From: Trichomonas vaginalis G3
Lineage: Eukaryota > Parabasalia > Trichomonadida > Trichomonadidae
Length of the DNA: 64,000 nucleotides
NCBI RefSeq assembly: GCF_026262505.1
Contig: NW_026529174.1
Coordinates: 186,001 to 250,000 of the forward strand
Direction: 5' to 3'
The position numbers and the translations under genes were made by a program. A model generated the notes under the pieces. The model did not search any database, had not been told where the DNA came from, and was given only the letters and a program-made list of their open reading frames with translations. Below are positions 1 through 10,127 of the stretch, piece after piece. The number at the start of each line of letters is the position of its first letter. Position 1 is the first letter of the stretch.

Positions 1-1
1 T

Positions 2-2076
2 TTTAAATATAGGAAGGGAAGACCCATAAAAGTCTATGACAAATTGTCTGGTCTTCGCTACGAAATGGATTTGGAAACAGCACGTGCCAATTATCCAAAC
101 AGACTAGAGAGGTTAGAAGAAGAACGTCTTATGGACATGCCTTTCGATGTTAGTGAACCTCAAGTTGAAGGACACGACGGCTTTGCCAGATTCTACTGGA
201 AACATGACGAACAATTGCATCCCTTGAGAAGGAAAAAAGGAAAAGGTGAAGACGCACATGCTCCCATGGAAAGAACAAGATATGCATATGAAAAGTATCG
301 TGATGTTAGAAGTCAAATTACATCTGGTCGAACCTTTACAGTAAACTTTGACGAAGGAAAGAACAAAGAAGGCTTCATGGGAGTACTTGCTGCAATTCAA
401 GACGGAAATAAAAAGGACACAATCTCAGATTGACCATAACAGATTTGGATGGTCACATTTACTATGCACATGGCAATGAACAAACAGCCGCAAAACTTCT
501 TGACGCTTTCAAGACTACAAAGAGAGAACAAATGGTTGACTCCGACTCAGACATTTTGAATGCAATTGAAGGAATTGCAAGTGTCAAGTTCGAATGGTAC
601 CAACCTAACCCTCAAGCAGCAGTCAGACAACATGCTGGATACTTCCCGTTCAGAAATAAGTCTGACATTGACTTGACAAGGTATGGAATTTACAATTCAA
701 TTGAAACAATTGTCAATGAACCTTGTATTCTTACATGTCTCAGGAACTCTGGTCTTGTTACAGATGAGAAGATGAAGTATCTTGAGTCATGTGTGAAGAC
801 AAGGTACATTCTCAGAGGTCAATTGGCAAAAATTGCACCGTTGGCAAATGTCAATATCCGAGTCAACATACCTACAGCTAAAGGTTCTTCACATGACGAC
901 TATGTTGTTGACAAAGACTTACCATGGTTGAAGATTGTAATTGTCCACAACCACTTCATGTTGAACGAAAGTCTTACAAACCCATTCTTTGGTAAAAGTA
1001 AGTGCAACATTGTCAGAGCTGTAAACATTCTTTTCGAGAAAGGTTTGTTGGAACCAATTCCAGATGACAAGCTGACAGAAACTTTTGTACCAAAAGACGA
1101 AACAAACTTTTCATTGTTAGCAAGACCAAAAGTTGTTCCAGACAAAGTTCTAGTACAAAAGAAGTACACAGTTCCACAAGGGGTTGGTATGTTCGGATAC
1201 CAACCTGAACCAGAAGAACTTCCAATGAGGTTGCAAGAACTTCAAGATGCTATAAACAAACTTCCATTGAGACATCCAATTGACGTCAAATTGTATTGGA
1301 GAGCTTCTGAGTTAGGTCAGAAGGTTTTATATGAAACAGGTTGCTTCGACGATGTTTATGAGATAACAGGAGAAGTTTCTCAGAAGATAAGAGACTCACT
1401 TGAATTTCCACAAACTGGACCAATTGGTTGCGACAAGTTCGACTCAAACGAAAAGATATACTATGTCGACCTTAACGCTGCGTACATGAGGTTTGTCCAA
1501 TATATTCCGACTGGAATTCCAAACGAAGATGGTGAGTTCCCGGGAAGGAACTATACAGTTGGAAAAGTCATACAACAACTGTATGATATTAGGAAAGCTT
1601 CAAACCCCAAACTTGCAATGACACTCAAATTGCTTATGAATTCGACATGGGGATATTCCATTAAGAAACCTCAAGAGATGAAGAGTAAACATTATGAGAA
1701 GGTCGACAACTTTGTTGAAAGGTTTTCTCCTTTTGTTTTGAAGTACGAATTCACTCAAGGTCAAAGTGGCTTAGTAACCACATTAAAACCTATTGTCGAA
1801 CATTGGTCTTACCCTCAGTTCGCAAAGGCAGTCCTTGACAACTACAATGAGTTCTTCTCGGAAGTCAAATCGAAAGTGAAGGTTTACTATGAGAACATTG
1901 ACGCACTCATGACGAACGAAGAAGGATACAACAAACTCATTGAAATGGGAATGGTCGGTGAAAAGATGGGCTGTTTTAAGCTAGATAAGGTATTTTCCGA
2001 AGTTCATGTAATATCGAAAAGGAAATATTGGGGCATACTTGAAGACGGCACAGAAATAAAACATTGCATGAAATAA
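2..2076 (+). CDS. Maverick 1 diverged family B DNA polymerase, 3' part, frameshifted
   Basis: The reading frame is open from the left edge, so the gene is truncated by the window. A frame break lies near 409-414: one more A in the A5 run there would join the first frame (stop at 431-433) to the second (to 2076). Palm motifs are visible in the second part. YVDLNAAYM resembles motif A, KLLMNSTWGY resembles motif B (K...NS.YG), and YYENIDALM sits where motif C (Y.DTDS) is expected. In motif C the first acidic residue is Asn and only one Asp remains, so activity is doubtful or the lineage is unusual. The exonuclease domain would lie off the left edge. In Mavericks this enzyme copies the element by protein priming. 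Family placement rests on motif order and context only. Confidence 0.6.
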
Positions 2077-2122
2077 AAAAATTTATTTTTAAAAAAGTGA
2101 CATTTTTTTTATTTTATTTGAA

Positions 2123-2707
2123 ATGTACGCTGAGTTTGTTGGAGAAGACCGTTGGGAAACTTGTTTGTTAGATGAGAAATATGAAATTCACTGTTGTGAG
2201 TCATTTGAAGTCAGAAACAAAAAGACAAAAAGAGTTTTAAGCGAATGGGAGCGAAATGACGGATATGCTATTATGAAGATGGGTAGAAAACACTATCTTA
2301 AACATGTTGTCATTGCAACTCATTTTATACTGAATCCTAACAATTTACCTTTTGTAGACCATATAAACCATATAAGAAACGACAATAGACTTGAAAACTT
2401 ACGTTGGGTCACTCGTTCTGAAAACAATAAGAACAAAGGCAAATTTGGAGATATTGTATTCGAATTTGTCGACGAACTAGAAGATGAAACAATTGAAATT
2501 ACAGACTATGGCAAGCATACGTTTGAGTTTTACTACTATAGCGAAGAACAAAACTCTTTCTACTTTTATACCGGCGTAAACTATAGGAAATTACAAGTAT
2601 ATTTTACTAAGGCGGGCTATGCTTATGTAAACACTAGAGATACAGATGGAAAATACGTTCAAATACTTCTTAACAAATTCAAGAAGCTATATGGCATACC
2701 ATTTTAA
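2123..2707 (+). CDS. HNH homing-type endonuclease (NUMOD4/HNH_3-like)
   Basis: A 194-residue protein with an HNH core near residues 65-100: it reads LKHVVIATHFILNP, then FVDHINHIRNDNRLENLRWV, then SENNKNK. This is the usual arrangement of HNH_3 homing nucleases (H.ND..DN...NL), with an N-terminal stretch resembling NUMOD4. Such proteins nick DNA and spread as selfish genes in phages and large DNA viruses. It stands alone between the polymerase and a structural-type gene, preceded by a T-rich leader without a host Inr. The start is the ATG at 2123. The C-terminal 75 residues are not recognised and may bind DNA. Confidence 0.82.
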   Translation: MYAEFVGEDRWETCLLDEKYEIHCCESFEVRNKKTKRVLSEWERNDGYAIMKMGRKHYLKHVVIATHFILNPNNLPFVDHINHIRNDNRLENLRWVTRSENNKNKGKFGDIVFEFVDELEDETIEITDYGKHTFEFYYYSEEQNSFYFYTGVNYRKLQVYFTKAGYAYVNTRDTDGKYVQILLNKFKKLYGIPF

Positions 2708-2732
2708 AACAATATATTTTTACATATATTAA

Positions 2733-3593
2733 ATGCTTCAGGTTGAAAAACAAAGAACAAAAGTAGCAGATACAAAACCGTTAGACTATATCTTTACAAA
2801 TGCTGGTAGGACTATTTCAGATGAAGAAATTTCATCCCGAGCATACAGGTTTGACTATCCAATTCGTTGGCTTCAAAGTCCTTCAGATGCAAAGGCAATA
2901 GGATTTAGAAGAGTTTTGTTTTCAAATAGAACTAACGCATTTATGTTCGCAGTATATTTTCATGGGCAGTATGAAGGTCCTGATGGTCTAATAGACAAAT
3001 TTGACGAAATGAGGATCTTTACAGTTCGTTCAGACGAAAGTCTTGAGAAAACTCTAAATGACTTTCAAACTCAAATGAACAAATATTATTGGGAATTTCA
3101 AGAAAAATACGACTCTTTACTAAATGGAACATACTATCTGAAACTAGAATATGACAAGATGAACTCCACCGTTTCATTTCAAAAGATTGAAATTAACCCT
3201 CCAAGAGATACAGAGTTTTTATTTTGGGAAGTAGACAAACGTTCTTGGACACAATTTCTTCGGTTACTAAACCAGAACGAACCATTACCACCAGATGGTC
3301 CATTTAAATTTATACTTCCACCAGCAGATTTGATGGTTTATAGAAACGTGTTTGACCCTCAAAATGTTATGTGTCATGCAAGTTTCAGTTCAAGCAGCAA
3401 TAGTTTTCTATGTATTGGTAAGGACCTTTATGACTTTGCTTCTAAATTCTACGAACCACCTAGTAACAGTTTCTCTGACTTTCAAGTTTGGTTCACAACA
3501 AATGGTGTGCAACATATTATTCCATTGTACTATGACTTTTATCTCGAATTGTCTTTCATATATAACTACGGAAAAGTGCTGAAAAAGTATTGA
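2733..3593 (+). CDS. Maverick 1 hypothetical protein, 286 aa
   Basis: Intact 286-residue ORF, 25 bases after the HNH gene on the same strand, with the leader TTTTTACATATATTAA before its ATG. It is rich in aromatic and beta-forming residues, has no signal peptide or membrane segment, and shows no motif I recognise. Its size, position and composition would suit a virion structural or assembly protein, but nothing in the sequence proves that. Confidence 0.6.
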   Translation: MLQVEKQRTKVADTKPLDYIFTNAGRTISDEEISSRAYRFDYPIRWLQSPSDAKAIGFRRVLFSNRTNAFMFAVYFHGQYEGPDGLIDKFDEMRIFTVRSDESLEKTLNDFQTQMNKYYWEFQEKYDSLLNGTYYLKLEYDKMNSTVSFQKIEINPPRDTEFLFWEVDKRSWTQFLRLLNQNEPLPPDGPFKFILPPADLMVYRNVFDPQNVMCHASFSSSSNSFLCIGKDLYDFASKFYEPPSNSFSDFQVWFTTNGVQHIIPLYYDFYLELSFIYNYGKVLKKY

Positions 3594-3707
3594 ATGTGAA
3601 GATATTAGAAAATAACATTTTTTCTAACATCGTAGAAAACTCATGAAAACAATTTATTTTTGACACTTTCACAAAAAACATAAAAAAAGTGAGTTAAAAT
3701 GAGATGT
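3594..3707. other. Intergenic region with a small dyad
   Basis: Between two converging genes. TTAGAAAA ... TTTTCTAA (about 3606-3628) forms a short stem-loop that could mark transcript ends. The rest is A/T-rich without other structure. Confidence 0.3.
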
Positions 3708-4073
3708 TTACTGAACTGGTTGGATGTCGCCTTCACAGGTTATGTAGAACGGCTGACCAGAGAAGTGAAGGAGACCCTTGAGAATTTGGTTCATTCTTGG
3801 GAAAGGGTTCTCTCTGTTTGGAAGTAGTATCCAAGGACGCTTGGCAAAGAACTTTATAATGGCTTCCTTCTTTGCTTGCTTTATGTCGTCGAAAGGAGTG
3901 CATTCTGGTACCTCAATTGGAATTCCAGTCGAAGTCTCGAGATTCAAGGCAGCCCTTCCCGTTATCCAACCGTTAACAAGCTTGCCTTTTACATTCTGCC
4001 TGAGGAAGTCTTTAACAAGCTCGTTAATTTCAATTAGGTAAATTGCCTCGTCGGTAGGTTCGACCTCGACCAT
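3708..4073 (-). CDS. Maverick 1 hypothetical protein, 121 aa
   Basis: Intact 121-residue ORF, acidic N-terminus, no recognised domain. It is transcribed away from the 21-bp repeat array that begins at the base next to its ATG, so the array occupies its leader. It uses somewhat more GC-rich codons than neighbouring Maverick genes, as does the divergent gene on the other side of the array; both may have been acquired together. Confidence 0.5.
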   Translation of the reverse strand: MVEVEPTDEAIYLIEINELVKDFLRQNVKGKLVNGWITGRAALNLETSTGIPIEVPECTPFDDIKQAKKEAIIKFFAKRPWILLPNRENPFPRMNQILKGLLHFSGQPFYITCEGDIQPVQ

Positions 4074-4377
4074 TGCTACTGTCAGAAAAAGTACTGCTAC
4101 TGTCAGAAAAAGTACTGCTACTGTCAGAAAAAGTACTGCTACTGTCAGTAAAAGTACTGCTACTGTCAGTAAAAGTACTGCTACTGTCAGTAAAAGTACT
4201 GCTACTGTCAGTAAAAAGGAAAATTTGAGAGGGTTTTCGACGATAAAGTACTGCTACTGTCAGTAAAAGGACTGCTAATGTCAGAAAATGTACTGCTACT
4301 GTCAGAAAAAGTACTGCTACTGTCAGTAAAAGTACTGCTACTGTCAGTAAAAGTACTGCTAGTAGCAGAGATTTTTA
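4074..4377. repeat. 21-bp tandem repeat array between divergent genes
   Basis: Unit TGCTACTGTCAGAAAAAGTAC (21 bp, with TCAGTAAAAG variants). Copies start at 4074, 4095, 4116, 4137, 4158, 4179 and 4200, then after a 31-bp break at 4252, 4273, 4294, 4315, 4336 and 4357. Because 21 is a multiple of three, spurious open frames run through it on both strands. It fills the whole space between a minus-strand and a plus-strand gene, so it is a candidate bidirectional promoter or leader. Confidence 0.9.
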
Positions 4378-4409
4378 TCGTTGTGGTCCGACGGTTAAGC
4401 CACAAACGG

Positions 4410-4796
4410 ATGACTGACGTCCCACCAACCGAGTCCATTCCCAAACCAGAGGAACCTAAAAAACCACAACAGTCTCCTCAGCAACCTCAGTTCCAGCAAG
4501 TACCTCCGAATTACTACCAATTTCCACCTCAAGGTTACTACCCACCACAAGGCTTCCCGAACTACCCTCCTCAGCCTATGCCTTACTTCCCCAACCCTTG
4601 GTTGTTCCAGCAAGCTCCACCCCAGCAGGAAATTCTTGAGTTTTGGTTGAAAGAATACGGTGGAGCCAAAAGTGGCTCGACCTCAAAACAAGCATTTTAT
4701 GAGCTTACTAAGGGCGTTATAAATGAATTCAAAGGTATTTACATACATCCTGACCTCGTTCATTTTGTTGCTGAATTCAGCAAAAATAATGTTTAG
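4410..4796 (+). CDS. Proline/glutamine-rich protein
   Basis: A protein of 128 residues from the ATG at 4410. The open frame continues upstream only because the 21-bp repeat has no stop, so the start just after the array is preferred. The first half is low complexity (P, Q, Y, F; repeated PPQGYYPPQG-type segments). The last 50 residues form a compact, probably folded tail. Function is unknown; such Pro/Gln-rich proteins may be flexible linkers or condensate-forming proteins. Confidence 0.5.
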   Translation: MTDVPPTESIPKPEEPKKPQQSPQQPQFQQVPPNYYQFPPQGYYPPQGFPNYPPQPMPYFPNPWLFQQAPPQQEILEFWLKEYGGAKSGSTSKQAFYELTKGVINEFKGIYIHPDLVHFVAEFSKNNV

Positions 4797-4930
4797 GGTA
4801 GATTGTTAGATCTAACCTCATTTCTACCCTCATTTCTACCCTCTTGAATTTTCATGAATTTCCTTAAGATAGAAAAAATAAAGTTAGTTTTATTTTTATT
4901 TATTTTTTTATTTTGTATAAAAGAACAGAA
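4797..4930 (+). promoter_or_regulatory. Dyad region and AAAGTTAG leader module, copy 1
   Basis: GGGTAGATTGTTAGATCTAACC and repeated CATTTCTACCCT form overlapping dyads after the upstream gene. They are followed by AATAAAGTTAGTTTTA, a T-rich stretch and TTTTGTATAAAAGAACAGAA directly before the ATG at 4931. The same leader recurs before the genes at 6209, 39393, 40494 and 40984. Confidence 0.55.
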
Positions 4931-5886
4931 ATGTCAACAATCGGCACAACAACAATTCAAACAACAGCACCAAACTCGTTAGTCATGAATCCAACATCTA
5001 TGTTAGTAGAAATGAAAAGCTTCATTCCTTCTTCATTTACTTTCGAAACAGAAATACAAAGAATAAAGCAGGAACTTTTAACAAGTAATTTAGACTGTAG
5101 TGCGAAAGATGAAACAAATGAACAGTATCTTTATGAAATGGAGGACCTCATCGACCATTTGCCTAAACTACCTGAAATTCAGCAGCAAAAACTAACTATT
5201 CCTGAATTCGCCGAAATTGAAGTCAAAGCAACTGACTCAGTAGAAATAAAGAAGTTCATACGAAAGGTAAATTATGAGTTTCTAGGATATCATTGCAACC
5301 ATAAAGTTATGGACAAAGATTGCGACATGGTATATAAGAACATCTCTGATATATGTAAATCGGGGGGTTTAAGACATACGACAACTTTGTTTCATTAGCT
5401 GCAAAATGTGTATGGCAGATAAGAGATAAAGATAGAAGAGGTAAGGTATGGAATGAACAGATAAAACCAACTGCTTCAGATTTAAAGAAAACCATTGACG
5501 CCTTAGTTGTTTTAGCAGGTAAGGTTTCAGAATATAACGCAAAAATGAATCCGCAATGTTCTAAATGTAAAGCAGCAATTAGGAAATATAACTATTCAGT
5601 AAAAGAGATAGAAAGAAGGAGAAACGACTGTGCAGATTTAAAGAGGGAGGCAGAGAAGCCGGTAGAAAATAAAATGAACATGTTAGAATTTCTGAACAAA
5701 AACTATCCAACTGCTGACGATTTCCTATTATCTGATGTCAAGAAGAAGTATAAAGAAACTTTCGGCATTGTTAAAATTTTTGATGTACTAAAAGAAGAAA
5801 TTGAAGCTACGAAATTGTTTAGGATTTCAAATATACATCGTACAATTCATGTAAAACGCTTGTCAAAAAAAGAGGTGAAAAATTAG
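4931..5886 (+). CDS. Maverick accessory protein (two-copy family), frameshifted
   Basis: Homologous to the gene at 39393-40354. The first frame runs to 5398. Compared with the other copy, one base is missing around 5361 (a G6 run here, TGGGGAG there), and the rest continues in another frame to 5886. The intact protein would be near 320 residues: a Thr-rich N-terminus, a long helical middle, and a C-terminal region with FLNKNYPTADDFLLSDVKKK that resembles a winged-helix fold. Function is unknown. It lies next to a KilA-N gene and shares its leader sequence, so a regulatory role is possible. Confidence 0.6.
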
Positions 5887-6208
5887 GTGAAAAAAGAGGT
5901 GAAATCTCACCTCTTCACCTAAAATATATTTTTATTGAATTCAGCAACAAAATTCTGAGTAAAATAATTTTTAGGGCATGTGTCAAACCGTTGAGTTTTC
6001 ACAAAATTTAAAAAATAACGTTTACCATGTGAAACGTTTATAAAATAACTGGGGTAGAAATGAGGTTAGATATCGGGTTAGATCTAACCATCTACCCTAA
6101 AATATATTTTTATTGAATTCAGCAACAAAAATAATGAATTTCATTAGTTAGAAAAATAAAGTTAGTTTTTTTCTAAGAAAAATTTTTATTTTGTATGTAA
6201 AGACAGTA
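5887..6208 (+). promoter_or_regulatory. Intergenic dyads and AAAGTTAG leader, copy 2
   Basis: The dyad TTAGGTGAA ... TTCACCTAA encloses AAGAGGTGA ... TCACCTCTT (5884-5923). A second dyad, GGTTAGATATCGGGTTAGATCTAACC, lies near 6063-6090. Each is followed by AAAATATATTTTTATTGAATTCAGCAACAAAA, given here as two overlapping parts: AAAATATATTTTTATTGA and TTCAGCAACAAAA. The leader (AAAATAAAGTTAGTTTT ... TTTTGTATGTAAAGACAGTA) precedes the ATG at 6209. The dyads could be terminators or operators. Confidence 0.5.
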
Positions 6209-7015
6209 ATGTCAACATCAGAGAACACAACAACAGTTATAGTCCATGAAGCTATAAATGAAGAATACGAGTACATACAGTATAACAAACAGTTACGTCT
6301 CATTCGTTCGGTCAAAGACGATATGTACCAAATGCAAAGTATAATGAATGCTCTTCGTTCTACAAAGCAAGCATATCATTGGTTTGAAAACCAACAGACA
6401 AAAGAACTTTTAGAAGAATTTCCTCATATGATTGCTTCCCTCGGAAAACCGAGAGAAGAGATTCCGTACGAAAATCGCAAGAATTTGGCTCCTGGTTTGA
6501 AAGGTTATTATATTCATAGACTTTTAGTAAATGCTGTAGCAATGTGGGCTTCACCTCGTTATGCTTGTTATATTTTCATGATGTTAGATGAACTATATAA
6601 AGCAGAACGTGAAGAGATGGAAAACAAGCTTGAAGCAAAAGACAAAAGCATTCAGAAAAGAATACCACGTTCGGTACCAAAAGGAAAGGAAAAGAACTAT
6701 AAGTATATGATTTATACTGAAGAGTTGGAGAAAGAAGAAGATAAAGATATGGTTATGTTGCATTTAGTCAGAAGAAACAACAAAAGCTTTTACGACCTTG
6801 CTAAGATTTACAAATCTGACAGAAATTGGTTCTATCGCGAAAACTTACCGATTTCAATGACCCCAAATGAAGATGTTAAACAGATAGTTCAAGATACGTT
6901 ACCTCAAACACACTATGACATCAAAGGTTGCACAATACTTACATTCAAAGAAGGCTTAACATTACTGAAGGAAAAAATAACAGAGTATTTTGACAACTTC
7001 AAACAAGTAGGGTAG
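6209..7015 (+). CDS. KilA-N domain protein (Bro-like)
   Basis: Start at the ATG 6209; the frame is open slightly upstream, but only with non-ATG codons. The protein has 268 residues. Residues 15-140 form a KilA-N domain: LRLIRSVKDDMYQMQSIMNA, HWFENQQTKELLEEF, then GYYIHRLLVNAVAMWASPRY and CYIFMMLDELYKAERE. After a charged helical linker (MENKLEAKDKS) comes a C-terminal region like the DUF3627 part of viral KilA-N proteins (LVRRNNKSFYDLAKIYKS). KilA-N proteins bind DNA and are typical of phages and nucleocytoplasmic DNA viruses. Probably an accessory regulator of the element. Confidence 0.85.
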   Translation: MSTSENTTTVIVHEAINEEYEYIQYNKQLRLIRSVKDDMYQMQSIMNALRSTKQAYHWFENQQTKELLEEFPHMIASLGKPREEIPYENRKNLAPGLKGYYIHRLLVNAVAMWASPRYACYIFMMLDELYKAEREEMENKLEAKDKSIQKRIPRSVPKGKEKNYKYMIYTEELEKEEDKDMVMLHLVRRNNKSFYDLAKIYKSDRNWFYRENLPISMTPNEDVKQIVQDTLPQTHYDIKGCTILTFKEGLTLLKEKITEYFDNFKQVG

Positions 7016-7031
7016 ATGCACTCTTTATTTT

Positions 7032-7906
7032 TCAAGCTTGACCATTTACAATTTGAACTTTGTTTGCGTAGATATGAATTTTGAAAGAAGTATGAGGGTC
7101 TTGTATGACTTTGTACTTCTCCCATAGTTCATGTCTGTCAAACTTACCTGCCATGGACTCTTTCATAAGTTCCATGAAATCGTCTTCGGACAATCCGGGG
7201 AAAAGTATTATGTCAGTAAGTATTCTCTTTACATCCTTACTTAAACTCTTTACTGTCTGTACACAAATGACAACTGAGATGTTAAAGTGTCTGAGCTTCT
7301 TAAGAATTCGACACATATCTTGTTCTCTATTCTTTAACAAAGGATGAGAGGCGAAATCATCTAAGATAAGAAGACATCTATGAGGGTAAGTCTTCCAATC
7401 GTAAGATTGCAATTTCTTCGAAATGTATTCTATCTCTTTCTGTTTGTTTCTGAAGTGTTTCTTCTCTAATATTCTCTGCATTTCCTCATTAGGGTCTTTG
7501 AACTTAGAATTTATATACTCATTTATAGCATTATACTTCAAAACTCTTCTTTGGTACTTCTTTATCCAATCTAACAACTCAGTATCCTTTATACATACTA
7601 ACTTAGACTTCTTTATAATATCTTTGAACGAATTGACGGTTTGGTCAAATTGACCCGAAGTACTACAAATGACTACTAACTCATAGAATGGGTTCTTCTC
7701 ATCTAGTTCTTGTTGTTGTGCAGCCATTTTAAGATAAGTGAAAGTCTTACCCGACCCAGGTGGTGCAATTAGACCTGTTATACCATTCTGAGCAAATAAG
7801 AACTTGTCATGTATAGGTTTTATCTGAGCATTTTCTAACTTCCTCTTGTTCTTATTTAAAACATTCTCAAATTTCTTGTCAATGTCAGCAAACTTTTTTT
7901 TAACAT
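7032..7906 (-). CDS. FtsK/HerA (A32)-type genome-packaging ATPase, start disrupted
   Basis: The Walker A motif GLIAPPGSGKT lies upstream of the first in-frame ATG (7727), so the gene must start earlier. The frame is open to 7910 but has no ATG. An ATG at 7904-7906 would be in frame if the T8 run at 7894-7901 (A8 on the coding strand) had one more base. Walker B is RCLLILDDFASH, followed by ICVQTVKSLSKDVK, the arginine/sensor-like region seen in A32 ATPases. The full protein would be about 290 residues, normal for the family. It pumps element DNA into capsids in related viruses. It converges with the KilA-N gene. Confidence 0.85.
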
Positions 7907-7942
7907 ATTTTTAGAAAAATTAAAATTTTTATCTTTTAGAAA

Positions 7943-8392
7943 ATGTCTAGCGATTTCGCTATCTATATTCGAGACAAACTTTTTGACAGCAAAACATCTG
8001 TCGACCATAAAATCTTACATAGTGTAAACAAGAAAGGTGAATTTGTTCTAAAGTTCTGTTTCTGGGAATATGACAAGAACCATAAAACATTACAAAGAGC
8101 AGTCTTAAAATTTGTCAATGACAGACTTGTTGACAGAAATGACGCCGATTGGAAAGATGAAGTCCAACAAAAGTTCTTAGAATGCAAAGAAGACACATGC
8201 GCTGTTCTTGAAGATGAAATAGAAAACAGAATAGATGGGCTATTAAAGGACAAAGAACTTTTACATAAATATGGTTCTGAGAAATTTGACGTCTCACCAC
8301 CAGAAAAGAAGAAGAAAGAAAAGAAAGAGAAAAAAGAAGAAGAGAAGAAAGAACCTGAAACAGTTCCAGAGAAAAAGAAATTTGACATGTAA
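7943..8392 (+). CDS. Lysine/glutamate-tailed Maverick protein, 149 aa
   Basis: Intact ORF divergent from the ATPase; the shared 36-bp region between the starts is T/A-rich (TTTTTATCTTTTAGAAA before the ATG). A folded N-terminal part of about 115 residues is followed by a strongly charged tail (PPEKKKKEKKEKKEEEKKE). No family is recognised. A basic/acidic tail of this sort could bind DNA or mediate assembly. Confidence 0.6.
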   Translation: MSSDFAIYIRDKLFDSKTSVDHKILHSVNKKGEFVLKFCFWEYDKNHKTLQRAVLKFVNDRLVDRNDADWKDEVQQKFLECKEDTCAVLEDEIENRIDGLLKDKELLHKYGSEKFDVSPPEKKKKEKKEKKEEEKKEPETVPEKKKFDM

Positions 8393-8408
8393 AAATAAAA
8401 TTTTATTT

Positions 8409-8828
8409 TTAGAACATTTCTGGGTCAATGTCAATGTTCTCTTCCTCTTTAGGAGTAAACACTGGCTTAGACTCTAATAGCTTTTTACCCAATTTACCTT
8501 GAACTTCTACAACTTTAGACTCATAATATTCATAGTCGTCTGTCTTCTTTGGTTCATAAGGTATAACAAGTTTGTATGCTTTGCCTTTTTTAAGGTTTGA
8601 GAACCTTCTGTCAAAACTTTCTTTGACTGTTAACAAACCTTCTATGTCTAAGTCTTCAAATTTCGCACCATTTTTAGTCACAATAGCAAACTTAACTGGT
8701 TCGATGTTCCAAACTTTGCTGAATGAAGACTTTTCAAAATGGTAGAAGTAAACATTCAAATATGTGAATGGGTCTAGTTCTTCTTTAAGTCCTGACATGT
8801 ACTTGTTTACTGAAATATATTTCGTCAT
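8409..8828 (-). CDS. Maverick 1 hypothetical protein, 139 aa
   Basis: Intact ORF converging on the 149-aa gene with a gap of 16 bases. It has mixed alpha/beta composition, a lysine-rich middle (RFSNLKKGKAYKLVIPYEPK) and an acidic C-terminus (EEENIDIDPEMF). It is preceded on its strand by a T-rich leader with TATTTTTTTATCCGATAG. Function unknown; its neighbour is the D5-like helicase, so a replication accessory role is conceivable. Confidence 0.6.
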   Translation of the reverse strand: MTKYISVNKYMSGLKEELDPFTYLNVYFYHFEKSSFSKVWNIEPVKFAIVTKNGAKFEDLDIEGLLTVKESFDRRFSNLKKGKAYKLVIPYEPKKTDDYEYYESKVVEVQGKLGKKLLESKPVFTPKEEENIDIDPEMF

Positions 8829-8857
8829 CTTTTCTATCGGATAAAAAAATATTTTTT

Positions 8858-10097
8858 TTAAAATTTACTCAGAAAAATTTTCTTTGTATATACACCATTC
8901 TGTACGTCTAAAAGACTTTTAACATTTGCCAAGAATGTTCGTTTAGACGCTGGCATATAACCATACTCTTGACAATATTGTTTATATTCATCATATAAAG
9001 ACTTTTCATCTAAACACTCAAAGTCGCTTTCTTCTATGAACAGTTCATATACACTCTTGTTTGCTTCTAACAATGTTTGTCTCTCTTCGGTATGTGGAAT
9101 TTGTCTTGGATTGAAGTTAGAAATATCTAATGTCATGAAATATGAGAACAAGTGGTTGTAAAAGTCAGATGTCAAAGTTTCTGACAAAGCGTCAAAATAT
9201 TCTGTATCTTGCATATGAGCTTCTGACGTTCTGACAACTACATATCTTCTGTCAGAACTTTCTAACTTCATCGGAACAGCATTGTTTGAAACCATAATGA
9301 AGTTTGCAACATTTTCACAAACTCTTTGGTCTTTATACTTTCTTTCAACAACTCCAACTTTGTCTGTTATAAGACTCTTCAAAGCATCTGAGTTCAAAAC
9401 TTTTGTTGTATCTATACTTTGAAGTTCATTGCAAACTATAAGTTTCATATTCTCTATTGAAGAGTTAAACTTGCCACAGATGTTTTCTAAGTTTGTCATA
9501 TTCGGATTCGAATAACCTTCTAACAGTTTGCACAAAATATCTGTAAAGAAAGTATTCTTACCTGTTCCTTGTTTTCCAATTATAATGAGAGCAGTTTCAT
9601 TTTTAGCACTTGGATGTTGTAAGATGTTTGCAAACCAACATAAGATATACTCATAAACCTTTTCGTTTCCATTGCATATAATTTTTGACATGGTCTAACC
9701 AAGCTTCTATAATATTTTCTTTCCATTCTACTTGTTCGTATTTATATCCAGTGAAGATAGAATAGAAGTTTGGAGAAGGTGTATAGAACTTTATACCTCG
9801 AACTGAAAAATCTTCTAACTTTGACAATAAGATATCCCAAGCATCTAACATCTTCATTCCAACTTGTACAACTTTTATTTTCTTAAGTTTCTGTCTACAT
9901 TCTTGTTCAGACACTATTGTTGCTCTTGGTTTGTTAAAGACAACATCCCATTCTTTCATGACATAACATTCTGGGGCAGAGTCAACATAAATGACTAAAC
10001 GTTTCAAATTCTCGACTGCTTTGTTATAGTCTCTAAATGGACATATATTTCTGAATGCTTGGAAGTCATAAAAATCTGAAACATCTATTCTGTACAT
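8858..10097 (-). CDS. D5-like superfamily 3 helicase, frameshifted
   Basis: Two overlapping frames make one protein of about 410 residues. The N-terminal frame runs 10097-9651 and the C-terminal frame 9691-8858. Removing one A from the A5 run near 9683-9687 joins them and continues the typical D5 stretch IICNGNEKVYEYIL. Helicase motifs are Walker A IIIGKQGTGKNTF, Walker B region KLIVCNELQS and motif C NFIMVSNNAVP, followed by DRRYVVV. This is the classic D5_N plus SF3 order; it unwinds DNA during replication in virophages, Polinton-like viruses and giant viruses. No primase motif is visible in the N-terminal 130 residues, so only the helicase half is claimed. The C-terminus (DEYKQYCQEYGYMPASKRTF) is a winged-helix-like D5 tail. 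Confidence 0.85.
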
Positions 10098-10127
10098 TTT
10101 TATAAAAATAAAAAAAATATTATTTTT

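Noticed and set aside
4208-4444. Minus-strand Ser/Thr-rich frame over the 21-bp array
   Set aside because: Repeat-derived (7-residue period from a 21-bp unit) and opposed to a better-supported gene start.
7963-8388. A 141-residue Ser/Phe-rich frame opposite the Lys-rich gene
   Set aside because: Complement of Lys/Glu codon runs; the plus-strand gene has the leader and sensible composition.
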